A stretch of DNA of 64,000 nt, from assembly GCF_900141745.1 (NCBI RefSeq), contig NZ_FSRM01000002.1:1550001-1614000 (forward strand). Direction: 5' to 3'. Made by a program: the position numbers and the translations under genes. This DNA comes from Paraburkholderia phenazinium (GTDB taxonomy: Bacteria > Pseudomonadota > Gammaproteobacteria > Burkholderiales > Burkholderiaceae). The notes below the pieces were generated by a model. The model saw only the letters and a program-made list of their open reading frames with translations. It had not been told where the DNA came from and did not search any database. This document shows, piece after piece, positions 51,418 through 60,432 of the stretch (positions within the stretch are counted from its first letter, which is position 1; every line of letters begins with the position of its first letter).

Positions 51418-52335
51418 CTAGTGCGCCGGGTTCAAACCTTCGCACCCCGAAACGAGTGCGTCGAGCAGGTGACGCACCGCCGGAACCATGCCTCGGCGCG
51501 TGGGGAAGATCGCATGCACGAGACCCGGCGTGCTGGCCAGACCTGGCAGCAGGTGCTGCAGGCGGCCTGCCTGAATATCGGCCTCGACCTGCTCCCTCGG
51601 CAGCATGGCCACCCCGACACCTGATATCGCCGCGACCCGGAGGCTGGCCAGGTCGTCGGTGGCGAGGCGCGGTCGATGCGCCCATGATGTCGCGTGTCCC
51701 TCGGCGTCGACGAGGTCCCAGACAAACCGCCCGCCGCTGCTGGCCATGGAAACGGTGGGCCATTCCTTCACCGATTCGATCGAACTGGGCGCCGGATAGC
51801 GCGCCGCCAAGGCCGGACTGGCAACCAGAATGCGGATCGACAGTCCCAACTGGCGCACCGCGAGATCGGTGTTCTCCAACGGCGGAAGCCTGACCCGGAT
51901 CGCAAAGTCCAGGCCTTCCTCGACGACATCTACGCGGCGGTTGGTTGCATCCAGCAGAACCTGGACATCAGGATTCTCCTCGACGTATCGCGCGATGATC
52001 GTGGAGATGCCGGACTCAAGCAAGGCGACGGGGCAGGCGATGCGGACGGTGCCCTGCGGCCTGGCGCGCGTGCGGTCCACGATATCTTTGGCAGCGTTGG
52101 CTTCCGCTACGAGCGCGAGGCAATGCTGGTGGAACTGCCGCCCCGTTTCCGTCAAAGACAGGCTCCGGCTGGTGCGATTGAGCAGGCGGACGCCAAGTTC
52201 TTCTTCCAGAGCACGAATGCGCCGGCTGAGCTTCGACGTCTGCAGGCCGAGGTTGCGCGCGGCCGCCGTGTAGCTGCCGTGCTCGACCACCTCTGCGAAG
52301 AGCCGAAGATCGTTGAGGTCGGTGATCGCATTCAT
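51418..52335 (-). CDS. LysR-family transcriptional regulator
   Basis: A 305-residue LTTR. The N-terminal winged helix (D-L-R-L-F-A-E-V-V-E-H-G-S-Y-T-A-A-A-R-N-L-G, then S-R-R-I-R-A-L-E-E-E-L-G-V-R-L-L-N-R-T) is followed by a ligand-binding region of the CrgA/DsdC-like kind (G-T-V-R-I-A-C-P). ATG 52335 is used; GTG 52341 is an alternative. It is divergent from a pirin gene across a 176-base gap with a T-N11-A palindrome, so it most likely controls the pirin-DoxX-pirin-aldo/keto reductase group and itself. LTTRs next to pirins often respond to redox or aromatic signals; the inducer here is unknown. Confidence 0.95.
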   Translation of the reverse strand: MNAITDLNDLRLFAEVVEHGSYTAAARNLGLQTSKLSRRIRALEEELGVRLLNRTSRSLSLTETGRQFHQHCLALVAEANAAKDIVDRTRARPQGTVRIACPVALLESGISTIIARYVEENPDVQVLLDATNRRVDVVEEGLDFAIRVRLPPLENTDLAVRQLGLSIRILVASPALAARYPAPSSIESVKEWPTVSMASSGGRFVWDLVDAEGHATSWAHRPRLATDDLASLRVAAISGVGVAMLPREQVEADIQAGRLQHLLPGLASTPGLVHAIFPTRRGMVPAVRHLLDALVSGCEGLNPAH

Positions 52336-52353
52336 AGGCACAAGCTCGCTTTT

Positions 52354-52376
52354 ATCGTTCTATCCTGGGCAACGAT
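52354..52376. promoter_or_regulatory. LysR-type operator (T-N11-A inverted repeat)
   Basis: ATCGTT (52354-52359), 11 bases, AACGAT (52371-52376): a perfect six-base inverted repeat with the exact T-N11-A form bound by LysR regulators. It is 19 bases before the regulator's ATG and about 135 before the pirin gene. Confidence 0.75.
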
Positions 52377-52511
52377 GCATTCCAATACAGGAGATATGCA
52401 CGGGTTCGTTGCAAATATAGCATGTGCCTCATCAACTGTACCCGCGCCGAAACCGGCCGGTCATACAGGCGGCCTGCACCGCATTCGCGGTGGCGGGAAA
52501 CGGAGGCGGAC

Positions 52512-53210
52512 ATGCTCACACACAGGCGTTGGGAATCATTGGACAGGGCGGACCACGGCTGGCTGCGTGCGAAACACCATTTCGCGGTCAGCGCCGACGG
52601 CAATCCTGCGCATGCTCCCCTGGGACCCCTGATTGTCTGGAACGACGACGAGATCGCCGCTGGCAGCGGGTTTCCGATGCACGGACATCGTGACATGGAG
52701 ATCATCACCTACGTGCGTCAGGGGCTGCTCGGGCATCGGGACACGTTGGGATCCGAGGGAGTGATCAACGCAGGCGATGTCCAGGTCATGAGCGCAGGCA
52801 AGGGAATACGCCACGCCGAGTTCAATCGGGGCGAGGTGCCGCTCAAGCTCTATCAGATCTGGCTGCGACCTCGTGAAAGCGGTGGAGAACCAGCGTGGGA
52901 TACGAAGCCTTTCCCAAAAGGCGACCGATCCGGGCGCTTCGTAGTCCTTGCCAGCGGGTTTGGCGGCGACGAAGGTGCGCTTCCCATTCGAGCCGATGCG
53001 CGTGTACTTGGCGCGCTGCTTAAGGCAGGCGAAAGCGTTCGATACGAATTGGCGCCAGCGCGTCGCGCCTATCTCGTGGTGGCGTCGGGGCGCATCGAAG
53101 TGAACGGCGAGCCGGTTGGACCGCTTGACGGTGTGGCGATTACGACGATCGCCACGGCGCAGATTTCAGCACTTGAAGATTCAGAACTGGTGATGGTGGA
53201 CGCCGGCTGA
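52512..53210 (+). CDS. Pirin-family protein (quercetin-dioxygenase-like cupin)
   Basis: A 232-residue bicupin of the YhhW/pirin type. The metal site is visible as F-P-M-H-G-H-R-D-M-E (two His, one Glu) and G-K-G-I-R-H-A-E (third His). Bacterial pirins of this group can have quercetinase activity or act in redox sensing, and the true substrate is often unknown. ATG 52512 follows CGGAGGCGGA. The gene heads a plus-strand group behind the LysR-type operator, followed by DoxX and a second pirin. Confidence 0.93.
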   Translation: MLTHRRWESLDRADHGWLRAKHHFAVSADGNPAHAPLGPLIVWNDDEIAAGSGFPMHGHRDMEIITYVRQGLLGHRDTLGSEGVINAGDVQVMSAGKGIRHAEFNRGEVPLKLYQIWLRPRESGGEPAWDTKPFPKGDRSGRFVVLASGFGGDEGALPIRADARVLGALLKAGESVRYELAPARRAYLVVASGRIEVNGEPVGPLDGVAITTIATAQISALEDSELVMVDAG

Positions 53211-53257
53211 TTCCCTTTCTTGTCATCCACCTCCGTAATTTAATTTAGGAGATCGTA

Positions 53258-53680
53258 ATGGAACGCTTTAAATTTCTTCCGCTGTTGGGCCGCATCCTGA
53301 TTGGTGGGCCGTTTGTCATGAGTGGTCTCGGCAAGCTTGCGGCGTACGGTGCGACAGTTGGTTATATCGCAGCCATGGGTCTGCCAGTACCGCCTCTCGC
53401 GTTCGTTCTTGCCGTGCTGACCGAACTGGGCGGCGGTTTGCTGCTGCTGTCGGGCTACCGCGCCCGTGTTGTGTCAGTGGCAATGGCGGTGTTCTGTGTG
53501 GTCACGGCGCTTTTCTTCCACCACAACTGGGCAGACCAAAACCAGATGATTCACTTCCTCAAGAACGTGATGATGGCTGGCGGCCTCCTGCAGATCACTT
53601 ACTTCGGTGCGGGCGCGTTCAGCCTGGATGCCCGGCTCGGACGCATCGCTTCACGTCTTTCGCCTCTGAACGCAAGCTAG
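53258..53680 (+). CDS. DoxX-family membrane protein
   Basis: A 140-residue protein with four hydrophobic segments and DoxX features (R-I-L-I-G-G-P-F-V-M-S-G-L-G-K-L near the N-terminus; A-V-L-T-E-L-G-G-G-L-L-L-L-S-G in segment two). DoxX proteins are small inner-membrane proteins linked to thiol and redox stress; their exact reaction is unresolved. TAGGAGA lies before the start. It sits 47 bases after one pirin gene and seven before another, so these are probably co-transcribed. Confidence 0.93.
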   Translation: MERFKFLPLLGRILIGGPFVMSGLGKLAAYGATVGYIAAMGLPVPPLAFVLAVLTELGGGLLLLSGYRARVVSVAMAVFCVVTALFFHHNWADQNQMIHFLKNVMMAGGLLQITYFGAGAFSLDARLGRIASRLSPLNAS

Positions 53681-53687
53681 GCCTGCC

Positions 53688-54539
53688 ATGCAAACTACTG
53701 CCCATACCTCCGGCCCGCTGAGGGCCGGAAGAGCGATAGTCACACGGACAGCCGGCCGGCAACACGGTGCCGTCAAGCGGCTGGTCAGTCCGTCCGACCT
53801 TGGAGAAGTGTTGAAGCCGTTTGTCTTTCTCGACTATTTCGATAGCTCGGTGGAAGCCAACATGCGCTTTTCCATGCATCCCCATTCGGGCCTCGCCACG
53901 ACGACCGTGCTGCTGGAAGGTGAAGTTGAGTATGAAGACACGACAGGCGCGTCGGGGATCATGCCGGCTGGCAGCGTCGAGTGGATGAACGCGGGGCGAG
54001 GCGTGTGGCACGATGGTCGCGCCCGAGGCGATGGACCGGTGCGCGGCTTTCAACTGTGGGTCGCGTTGCCGCCCGAGATCGAACTAGGCGAGCCCCGTAG
54101 CCAGTATTTGTCGGTGAGCGAAGTGCCTCGCATCGGTCCGGCGCGCGTTGTCCTGGGTCGTTATGGAAACGCCGAAAGCCCGGTAGCCGCACCGGCAGGC
54201 ATCAACTATCTGTTCGTGCGGCTTGCGGCTGGAGAGCGTTGGGAATACACGCCACCGGCTGGTCACGAGGTCGCCTGGGTTTGTGTACAGCGTGGCGCAC
54301 TGCGCATTGCAGATGAATCCGTCGCCGACGAGCTCGTTGTGTTTGACGAGTCCGAAGACGTCCTGGCATTCACTGCCGATGAAGACACAGAGTTCGTCCT
54401 CGGCTCCGCGATCCCTCATCCGCACGATCTCGTGCTTGGCTATTACTCGGTTCATACGTCGTCGGAAACGTTGCGTGCGGGTGAGGCCAGGATCAGGGAG
54501 ATCGGGGTACAACTGCGTCGCAGCGGGCGCATCGGATAG
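53688..54539 (+). CDS. Second pirin-family protein
   Basis: A 283-residue pirin of the larger type. Conserved parts are L-K-P-F-V-F-L-D-Y-F, H-P-H-S-G-L-A-T-T-T-V (metal-binding His pair), and W-M-N-A-G-R-G-V-W-H (next His), with a C-terminal cupin half. It differs from the 52512 pirin in length and sequence, so the two are not recent duplicates. It starts seven bases after DoxX. Role as for other pirins: metal-dependent cupin, substrate unknown. Confidence 0.92.
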   Translation: MQTTAHTSGPLRAGRAIVTRTAGRQHGAVKRLVSPSDLGEVLKPFVFLDYFDSSVEANMRFSMHPHSGLATTTVLLEGEVEYEDTTGASGIMPAGSVEWMNAGRGVWHDGRARGDGPVRGFQLWVALPPEIELGEPRSQYLSVSEVPRIGPARVVLGRYGNAESPVAAPAGINYLFVRLAAGERWEYTPPAGHEVAWVCVQRGALRIADESVADELVVFDESEDVLAFTADEDTEFVLGSAIPHPHDLVLGYYSVHTSSETLRAGEARIREIGVQLRRSGRIG

Positions 54540-54597
54540 TCCGCTTAAAGCGGTTTGCGGTTCAGGCAGTGTGCGAAGACTCTTTCGGGAACACCTC

Positions 54598-55434
54598 ATG
54601 CAAAACGTCCATGTTGGTAACGCCGCCATTCCGGCGATCGGCTTCGGCACTTACGGAATGAGCGCTGCGGAGATCTATCGACTGATCCCCGCAGCGCTTC
54701 GTGCCGGCTTCCGCCATATCGATACCGCGCAAATCTACGGTAACGAAGGCGAAATCGGCGACTGCGTCGCAGCGTCCGGCATCCCAAGAAGCGAAATCTT
54801 TCTGACGACCAAGGTCTGGGTGAGCAATTATGCAGTGAGAAACTTCGAAGCGTCAGTGAACGAGAGCCTCCGAAGGCTCAAGACAGACTATATCGATCTG
54901 CTTTTGCTGCACTGGCCGGGATCGAACGTACCGCTGGCGGAACAGATCGCGGGCCTCAATGCAGTCGCGCGCGCCGGCAAGGTTCGACACATCGGCGTGA
55001 GCAATTTCAATCGCGCATTGATGGCGGAATCTGTGCGGCTCTCTGCGGTTCCTCTCGTGACGAACCAGTTCGAATATCACCCGTATCTGAACCAGTCCTT
55101 GCTGATTGAAAGCACGTTGCAGGCGGGGCTTGCCGTGACGGGATACTGCGGCATGGCGATTGGCCGTGTGTTCTTGGAGCCAACGCTTGAGGAGATCGCG
55201 GCCCGTTACGACAAAACCATCGCTCAGATAGTCTTGCGGTGGCTTGTACAACAGCGCGGAGTTGTCGCGCTTTCGAGGACCGCCAAGCTTGAGCGGCTGG
55301 CGCAGAACCTCGCGGTATTCGACTTCGAACTGGAGAGCGAGGATATGACGGCAATACATTCGTTGGCGACGGCGGACAGCCGGATCGTCAATCCACCTGG
55401 GCTTGCGCCAAAGTGGGACAGAACAAGCGGCTGA
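54598..55434 (+). CDS. Aldo/keto reductase (2,5-diketo-D-gluconate reductase-like)
   Basis: A 278-residue AKR. The catalytic tetrad is visible: Asp and Tyr in D-T-A-Q-I-Y-G-N-E, Lys in L-T-T-K-V-W, and His in L-L-L-L-H-W-P-G. The family motif G-V-S-N-F-N and the C-terminal A-L-S-R-T-A-K NADPH-binding region are present. It resembles DkgB. Such enzymes reduce carbonyls such as methylglyoxal and diketogluconate with NADPH in the cytosol. ATG 54598 is preferred because the upstream frame runs into the pirin gene. It is 58 bases after the pirin stop, probably in the same transcript, which supports an electrophile-detoxification theme. Confidence 0.93.
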   Translation: MQNVHVGNAAIPAIGFGTYGMSAAEIYRLIPAALRAGFRHIDTAQIYGNEGEIGDCVAASGIPRSEIFLTTKVWVSNYAVRNFEASVNESLRRLKTDYIDLLLLHWPGSNVPLAEQIAGLNAVARAGKVRHIGVSNFNRALMAESVRLSAVPLVTNQFEYHPYLNQSLLIESTLQAGLAVTGYCGMAIGRVFLEPTLEEIAARYDKTIAQIVLRWLVQQRGVVALSRTAKLERLAQNLAVFDFELESEDMTAIHSLATADSRIVNPPGLAPKWDRTSG

Positions 55435-55529
55435 TTACGCGTGCCCTCGATACCCCTGCGCTTGAAGTGACTTACGGGCGATTCGCATCTCTCAGATACG
55501 TTGATGAGGCGATCAGATGAACGCACGTG

Positions 55530-56591
55530 TCAGCATTCGCGTCCGATCTTGATCGTCAGTTCGTCTTCCTCGACCATTTCTCCGAAGCCCGTCGGCACCA
55601 TAACGAGAGGATGGTCGATTGCGTCGTGGCTGTCCGCCAGCGCGAAGGCTTCGAGGATTATCTTCTGCACGTCCTGGCGCATCATGGTTACTTCAAACGG
55701 CAGATGCACAGCAAAAGGATCCCAGTCGAAGCAACCGACCACCGTGGATTGCCAGGCCTCGCGCGGCAATTTCGACGCGAATTGAACCAGGCCCTCGAAC
55801 GCGGTGATCGAATTCATCAGTAATCCTGTGGGAAGTCTGCCGAGACTTTCATAACGGCTCGCCAGCGCGCGCCGCGAAGACGACGCGCCGTATCCGAAGC
55901 ATTCCACGGCATCTGCCGCGGGGCTGATCCCGCGAGCCTCGAACGCGTCGCGGTAGCCGGCAATGCGCATTTCGGTCGCATATTCGTCCACGATGCCACC
56001 CAGAAAAAGTAGTTCGCCGGGCGAACTGCCGGCGGCGATCATCTTCTCCATCAGGGCCTCTGTCAGCGCCCGCGCGCCGCCGCGATTGTCCGACACCACC
56101 GATGGTGCACCTGGGCCGGGCAGGTCGACGTTGATGCATGGAATACCTGCCGCCGAGCACAGTGCGTCAAGAGGCGTGGGATTGCGCACGCCGACGATGA
56201 ACAGCAACTCCACCTGCTGCGAGATGAGCGTCTCCGTCACGCTCATTTCTACCGCCGGGTCGCGTTGGGTACTGACCACGATTGGACACAGCCCACGGCT
56301 CCTCGCATGCTCCTCGAAGTTCTCCGCGAGCCCCGCAAAAAAGCGGTTGCGATAGTGCGGAAGGATCATGCCGGCCAGTCCCGAGCGAGACAGGCGCAGT
56401 CCGCGCGCTTTCATGTTCACGTTGTAGCCAAGTTGCGCGGCGCTCGCGAGGATCCGGTTGGCGGTTTCTTCCTTGATGCGATAGCGAGCCCAGGTGCCGT
56501 TCAGCACCATGCTCACCGCTGACGTCGAAGAACCCGTCGCTTTGGCGATGTCATAAATAGTCGACTTACGTCCTGAACTGCTGCGGGCCAT
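55530..56591 (-). CDS. LacI-family transcriptional regulator of the sugar operon
   Basis: A 353-residue regulator. The N-terminal LacI helix-turn-helix (T-I-Y-D-I-A-K-A-T-G-S-S-T-S-A-V-S-M-V-L-N-G-T-W) leads to a hinge and a periplasmic-binding-protein-like effector domain. ATG 56591 is chosen because the HTH begins there at the usual distance and AAAAGG precedes it; an upstream extension to 56708 would overlap the operators. It is divergent from the sugar transporter operon and probably represses it until the sugar or a derivative binds. Confidence 0.94.
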   Translation of the reverse strand: MARSSSGRKSTIYDIAKATGSSTSAVSMVLNGTWARYRIKEETANRILASAAQLGYNVNMKARGLRLSRSGLAGMILPHYRNRFFAGLAENFEEHARSRGLCPIVVSTQRDPAVEMSVTETLISQQVELLFIVGVRNPTPLDALCSAAGIPCINVDLPGPGAPSVVSDNRGGARALTEALMEKMIAAGSSPGELLFLGGIVDEYATEMRIAGYRDAFEARGISPAADAVECFGYGASSSRRALASRYESLGRLPTGLLMNSITAFEGLVQFASKLPREAWQSTVVGCFDWDPFAVHLPFEVTMMRQDVQKIILEAFALADSHDAIDHPLVMVPTGFGEMVEEDELTIKIGREC

Positions 56592-56665
56592 CTGCCTTTT
56601 ACTCCCAAAGCACCATCGTTCATGTTGTGCAGACGGTAGACCTTCTGCCACCGGAAGCCATATTA

Positions 56666-56677
56666 GGGTATCTACCC
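56666..56677. promoter_or_regulatory. Short palindrome near the LacI regulator gene
   Basis: GGGTATCTACCC: five-base arms around TC, 14 bases left of the first 16-bp operator. Its sequence differs from the operators, so it may serve another factor or be chance. Confidence 0.25.
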
Positions 56678-56690
56678 GATTGACCCCCTC

Positions 56691-56706
56691 GCTGAATGGA
56701 TTCAGC
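56691..56706. promoter_or_regulatory. LacI-family operator, copy 1
   Basis: GCTGAATGGATTCAGC: perfect seven-base arms around GG, in the 233-base gap between the regulator and the transporter operon. Identical to copy 2, with centres 32 bp apart (about three helical turns). Confidence 0.8.
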
Positions 56707-56722
56707 ATTTGCTCACCGATTT

Positions 56723-56738
56723 GCTGAATGGATTCAGC
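56723..56738. promoter_or_regulatory. LacI-family operator, copy 2
   Basis: Second exact copy of GCTGAATGGATTCAGC, 86 bases before the binding-protein start. A half-copy (GCTGAGG) follows at 56745. Same-face spacing to copy 1 favours cooperative binding. Confidence 0.8.
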
Positions 56739-56824
56739 AAACTTTGCTGAGGTTAGCGGATCGGCTCATTTCCATTACCTATCCGGGCGTTTGGCGAAGC
56801 TTGCCGAGGTCCAACGGAGGAGAC

Positions 56825-57817
56825 ATGTCAAAGAACTTCGTGCGCACACTGTGCGCAGGCATCGCCGCGTTTGCACTCGCGACAGGCCTGGCTTCGGCGT
56901 CGCCCGACAAGCCAGTCATCGGCATCGTCGTGAAGATTGGCGGCATCCCATGGTTCAACGCCATGGAGGCGGGGATCAAGAAACGCGCGGATCAACTGGG
57001 CGTCAAGGCGTTTATGGTTGGCCCGACCAGCGCGGACCCGGCGTTGCAGGTCCGGGCGATCGAGGATCTGATTGCGCAGCACGTCGATGTGATCGGCGTG
57101 GTGCCGAACGATGCCAAGGTACTGGAGCCCGTCCTGCAGCGGGCGCGAGCCGCGGGCATCAAGGTCATTACGCATGAGTCTCCGAACCAGGAGAATACGG
57201 ATTGGGACTTCGAACTGGCCTCGGTCAAAGGCTTCGGCGAAGCGTATGGCAAGCGCCTCGCCACCGCCATGGGCGGCAAAGGAGAGTACGCGGTCTTCGT
57301 CGGTTCGCTCACCGTGCCGTTGCACAACGCATGGGCCGACGCCGCGATTGCTTATCTAAAGGCCAATGATCCGGACATGAAGCTGGTCGGCGACCGCTAT
57401 GGCGTGGCCGAGAACGTCGACGCATCGCGCCAGACGGCGCTTGATCTGATGCGGGCTCATCCCGATCTGAAGGGCATTCTGGCGTTCGGCAGCCAGGGGC
57501 CGATCGGAGCGGCTCGCGCTGTCGACGAAACGCATAAGAAAGGCCAGGTCGTGGTGCTAGGACCGTTCTCGCCGGGACAAGGCAAGCGTCTCGTGCATGA
57601 CGGCATCCTGACCGGCGGCTACATGTGGAATCCGGAGCTGGCGGGTGAGGTATTCGTCACACTCGGCACGATGGTCGCGAAGGGTGAACCGATCAAGGAC
57701 GGCACGAACATCCCGGGTCTGGGCGTCGTGCATCCGCAGGGTCACGATCTGATCGTCGACCAGCTGGTGGATCTCAATGCCAGTACCGTTGACGATCTCG
57801 CGAAGTTAGGTCTCTGA
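56825..57817 (+). CDS. Sugar ABC transporter, periplasmic binding protein
   Basis: A 330-residue class I (RbsB/LsrB/RhaS-like) binding protein. The signal peptide ends G-L-A-S-A-S-P; the fold starts V-I-G-I-V-V-K and contains A-I-E-D-L-I-A-Q-H-V-D-V-I-G-V-V-P-N-D. The sequence is nearer the autoinducer-2/rhamnose group than classical ribose-binding proteins. GGAGGAG precedes ATG 56825. It is the first gene of the operon controlled by the two palindromes and supplies substrate to the permeases encoded downstream. Confidence 0.94.
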   Translation: MSKNFVRTLCAGIAAFALATGLASASPDKPVIGIVVKIGGIPWFNAMEAGIKKRADQLGVKAFMVGPTSADPALQVRAIEDLIAQHVDVIGVVPNDAKVLEPVLQRARAAGIKVITHESPNQENTDWDFELASVKGFGEAYGKRLATAMGGKGEYAVFVGSLTVPLHNAWADAAIAYLKANDPDMKLVGDRYGVAENVDASRQTALDLMRAHPDLKGILAFGSQGPIGAARAVDETHKKGQVVVLGPFSPGQGKRLVHDGILTGGYMWNPELAGEVFVTLGTMVAKGEPIKDGTNIPGLGVVHPQGHDLIVDQLVDLNASTVDDLAKLGL

Positions 57818-57857
57818 AGCGACCTTGGTTGCCTGTCAGTCGCATTGGAGCATTCCC

Positions 57858-59426
57858 ATGATTTCAGCGGCCTCAAAGGATCGTCCTGTGCCTGAGCGGG
57901 GACACACGAGCGAAGCGGGCGTGGTCGTCGACACCTCTCGTACGCCGCTGCTCAAGCTCGACAATATCTCCAAGATATTCGGCGGTGTGAAAGCGCTGCA
58001 GGCTATCAGGTTCGACGTGCTGCCCGGCGAGGTGCTGTGCCTCGCCGGCGAAAACGGCTGCGGCAAGAGCACGCTGATCAAGGTGATCAGCGGGGTCTAT
58101 CAGCCGGAGCCTGGTGCCGTCATGCTGATGGACGGTCAGTCGATCGAGGGGTTGGATCCGGCGAAGGCGCGGGAGCTGGGCATCCAGGTGATCTGGCAGG
58201 ATCTCGCGTTGTTTCCCGAGATGACGGTCGCAGAGAACATTGCTTTCGAACAGAACCTCGGGCCGCGTCCGCGCCTCGTCAACTATCGCCAGATGAAAGT
58301 GGCGGCGCGCCGCATCCTCGAGCGGCTCGGCGTTTCAATCGATCTGGGCCGTTCGGTGCGTTCGTTGTCGATCGCTCAGCGCCAGATCGTCGCCATCGCC
58401 CGGGCGCTCGTTGCCGACGCGCGCCTCGTTTTCATGGACGAGCCGACGGCCTCGCTCAGTCATGCCGAAACCGAGGCACTCCTTACGATCGTGCGCCGTC
58501 TCTCGGCCGACGGCATTGCCGTGGTATTCGTCAGTCACCGGCTTGCCGAAGTGCTCAACGTCTGTACGCGCGTGACGGTGTTGCGCGACGGCCAGTACGT
58601 CGGCACTTTTCCCACGGCCGGCATGACGCAAACCCGCCTCACGGAACTGATGACGGGCCGCACCTTCGACTATGCCGTGCGCACGACGGACCTGTCCGCC
58701 GCACCCGCTGTACTGCAGGTAGATAGCCTGACCCGCCGGGGTGAATATGACGCAGTTTCGTTCTCCGTCAGGAAAGGCGAGATCCTCGGCGTCACGGGTC
58801 GCCTTGGCGCGGGGCGAACGGAACTCGCGTTGTCGTTGTTCGGCATGACGCGTCCGGACGCCGGCTCGATCGGCCTCGACGGCAAGAAATTATCGCTGGG
58901 CTCGAACCGCGACGCGATACGGGCGGGTATAGCCTATGTTTCCGAAGATCGCCTTCAGCTCGGCCTCGTGCAGCCGCAATCGATCGGCGACAACACCGTG
59001 GCCGCGGTGCTCGACAATCTTCTCGACGCCACGCGTCTGATCAGTCTCAGGAAGCGCGACGGCCTGATCAAGGACTGGATCCAGCAACTGGCGGTCAAGA
59101 TCGGCAAGCCCGAGGATGCGGTCTCCACGCTGTCCGGCGGCAACCAGCAACGCATCGTGCTCGCCAAGTGGCTCGCCACGAACCCGAAGCTGCTGATTCT
59201 CGATTCACCCACGGTAGGCGTGGACGTCGGCGCCCGAGCCGGCATCTTCGCCATCATCCATAAGCTGGCTGCCCAGGGCATGGCCATCCTGCTGATCTCC
59301 GACGAGATCCCGGAGGTCTACTTCAACGCCGACCGTATCCTGCATATGCGCAATGGCCGCATGGTGAAGGAATACGTGCCGGGTGCCACATCCATCGACC
59401 AAATCGAGCGAGACGTCCATGCCTGA
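57858..59426 (+). CDS. Sugar ABC transporter, two-domain ATPase
   Basis: A 522-residue protein with two ABC modules, as in RbsA/XylG/RhaT-type importers. Module 1: G-E-N-G-C-G-K-S-T (Walker A), the atypical signature L-S-I-A-Q-R-Q, Walker B L-V-F-M-D-E-P-T-A. Module 2 has the degenerate P-loop G-R-L-G-A-G-R-T-E usual for this family, then L-S-G-G-N-Q-Q-R-I-V-L-A-K-W and L-I-L-D-S-P-T-V-G-V-D-V-G. The start is ATG 57858 with GGAG seven bases upstream. It overlaps the first permease gene by eight bases. Confidence 0.95.
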   Translation: MISAASKDRPVPERGHTSEAGVVVDTSRTPLLKLDNISKIFGGVKALQAIRFDVLPGEVLCLAGENGCGKSTLIKVISGVYQPEPGAVMLMDGQSIEGLDPAKARELGIQVIWQDLALFPEMTVAENIAFEQNLGPRPRLVNYRQMKVAARRILERLGVSIDLGRSVRSLSIAQRQIVAIARALVADARLVFMDEPTASLSHAETEALLTIVRRLSADGIAVVFVSHRLAEVLNVCTRVTVLRDGQYVGTFPTAGMTQTRLTELMTGRTFDYAVRTTDLSAAPAVLQVDSLTRRGEYDAVSFSVRKGEILGVTGRLGAGRTELALSLFGMTRPDAGSIGLDGKKLSLGSNRDAIRAGIAYVSEDRLQLGLVQPQSIGDNTVAAVLDNLLDATRLISLRKRDGLIKDWIQQLAVKIGKPEDAVSTLSGGNQQRIVLAKWLATNPKLLILDSPTVGVDVGARAGIFAIIHKLAAQGMAILLISDEIPEVYFNADRILHMRNGRMVKEYVPGATSIDQIERDVHA

Positions 59427-60432
59427 TCTGCGCAAACTCGGAATCGGTTCGATCGAGGCGCTGCTGATCCTCGTCATCGCCGTCATGGTGATCGGCCTTG
59501 GCGCGACGACCTCGACTTTCCTGACCTTGCCCAATCTGTTCGACCTCCTAAACCAGAGTTCGGTCAACATCATCTTTGCCGTCGGACTGCTAGTTGTACT
59601 TATCGCTGGCGGCATCGACATCTCGTTTGCGGTGGGCGCTTCCGTGGTGCAGTACCTGACCGCCTTGACGGTCATGCATCTGGGCGGAGGCAACTGGGCG
59701 CTAGGCGTCCTCGCATCGGCCGCGTTCGGGTTTCTGCTGGGCGCCATCAATGCCACGTTCATCTACCGGTTCCGCATCGTCTCCATCGTGGTGACCATCG
59801 CGACCTTTAACGTGTTCTTTGGCGGCCTGATGTTTTTGACCGGAGGCGTATCCCTCTACGATCTGCCGGACTGGTGGATGAACCGCATTTCACTGATCGC
59901 GCTGAAGACATCAAGCGGCGTTGCCGACCTCGGGCTGCCTGTCGCCGTCATGTTCTGCACGGTCGTGGCCACCTGGTTCCTGCTGCGGCGCACGACCACC
60001 GGCAGGCAGCTCTACGCCATGGGAGACAACCCGGAAGCGGCGCGGCGCGTCGGCATCAATATCGGCGCCATGCACTACATCGCCTTTGGCTGGCTTGGGA
60101 TGATGGCCGGGATCGCGGGGCTGATGCAGGCGCACTACGTTCAGGAGGTGGTGCCCAACGCGCTGTATGGCCGCGAACTGGACGTGCTCGCCGCCGTGGT
60201 GCTCGGCGGCGCACGACTGGGCGGCGGACGCGGCACGATCCTCGGTGCGATCCTTGGCATTCTGCTCACCGCCATCACCGCGAACGGACTCAACCTGCTA
60301 GGGGTCTCTCCGTACGCGTTCAAGATGATCATCGGCGCCGTCATTCTGATCGCGATTACCTTGTCGAGCGGCGGCTTCGCCAAACTCGTCGGATCGCGCT
60401 TCGCGTCGCAACGCGTCAAGGCCTTCTCATGA
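59419..60432 (+). CDS. Sugar ABC transporter permease 1
   Basis: A 337-residue RbsC-type (branched-chain/ribose class) permease with about nine to ten hydrophobic segments. The family motif I-A-G-G-I-D-I-S-F-A-V-G-A is present, as is G-D-N-P-E-A-A-R-R-V-G-I-N, the ATPase-coupling loop. It starts inside the ATPase gene, and its stop overlaps the next permease start (ATGA). It probably forms a heterodimer with permease 2. Confidence 0.94.
   Translation: MPDLRKLGIGSIEALLILVIAVMVIGLGATTSTFLTLPNLFDLLNQSSVNIIFAVGLLVVLIAGGIDISFAVGASVVQYLTALTVMHLGGGNWALGVLASAAFGFLLGAINATFIYRFRIVSIVVTIATFNVFFGGLMFLTGGVSLYDLPDWWMNRISLIALKTSSGVADLGLPVAVMFCTVVATWFLLRRTTTGRQLYAMGDNPEAARRVGINIGAMHYIAFGWLGMMAGIAGLMQAHYVQEVVPNALYGRELDVLAAVVLGGARLGGGRGTILGAILGILLTAITANGLNLLGVSPYAFKMIIGAVILIAITLSSGGFAKLVGSRFASQRVKAFS

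Noticed and set aside
51694..52632. A 312-codon plus-strand frame opposite the LysR gene
   Set aside because: The minus-strand LysR protein is complete with HTH and effector domain; the opposite frame has no features.
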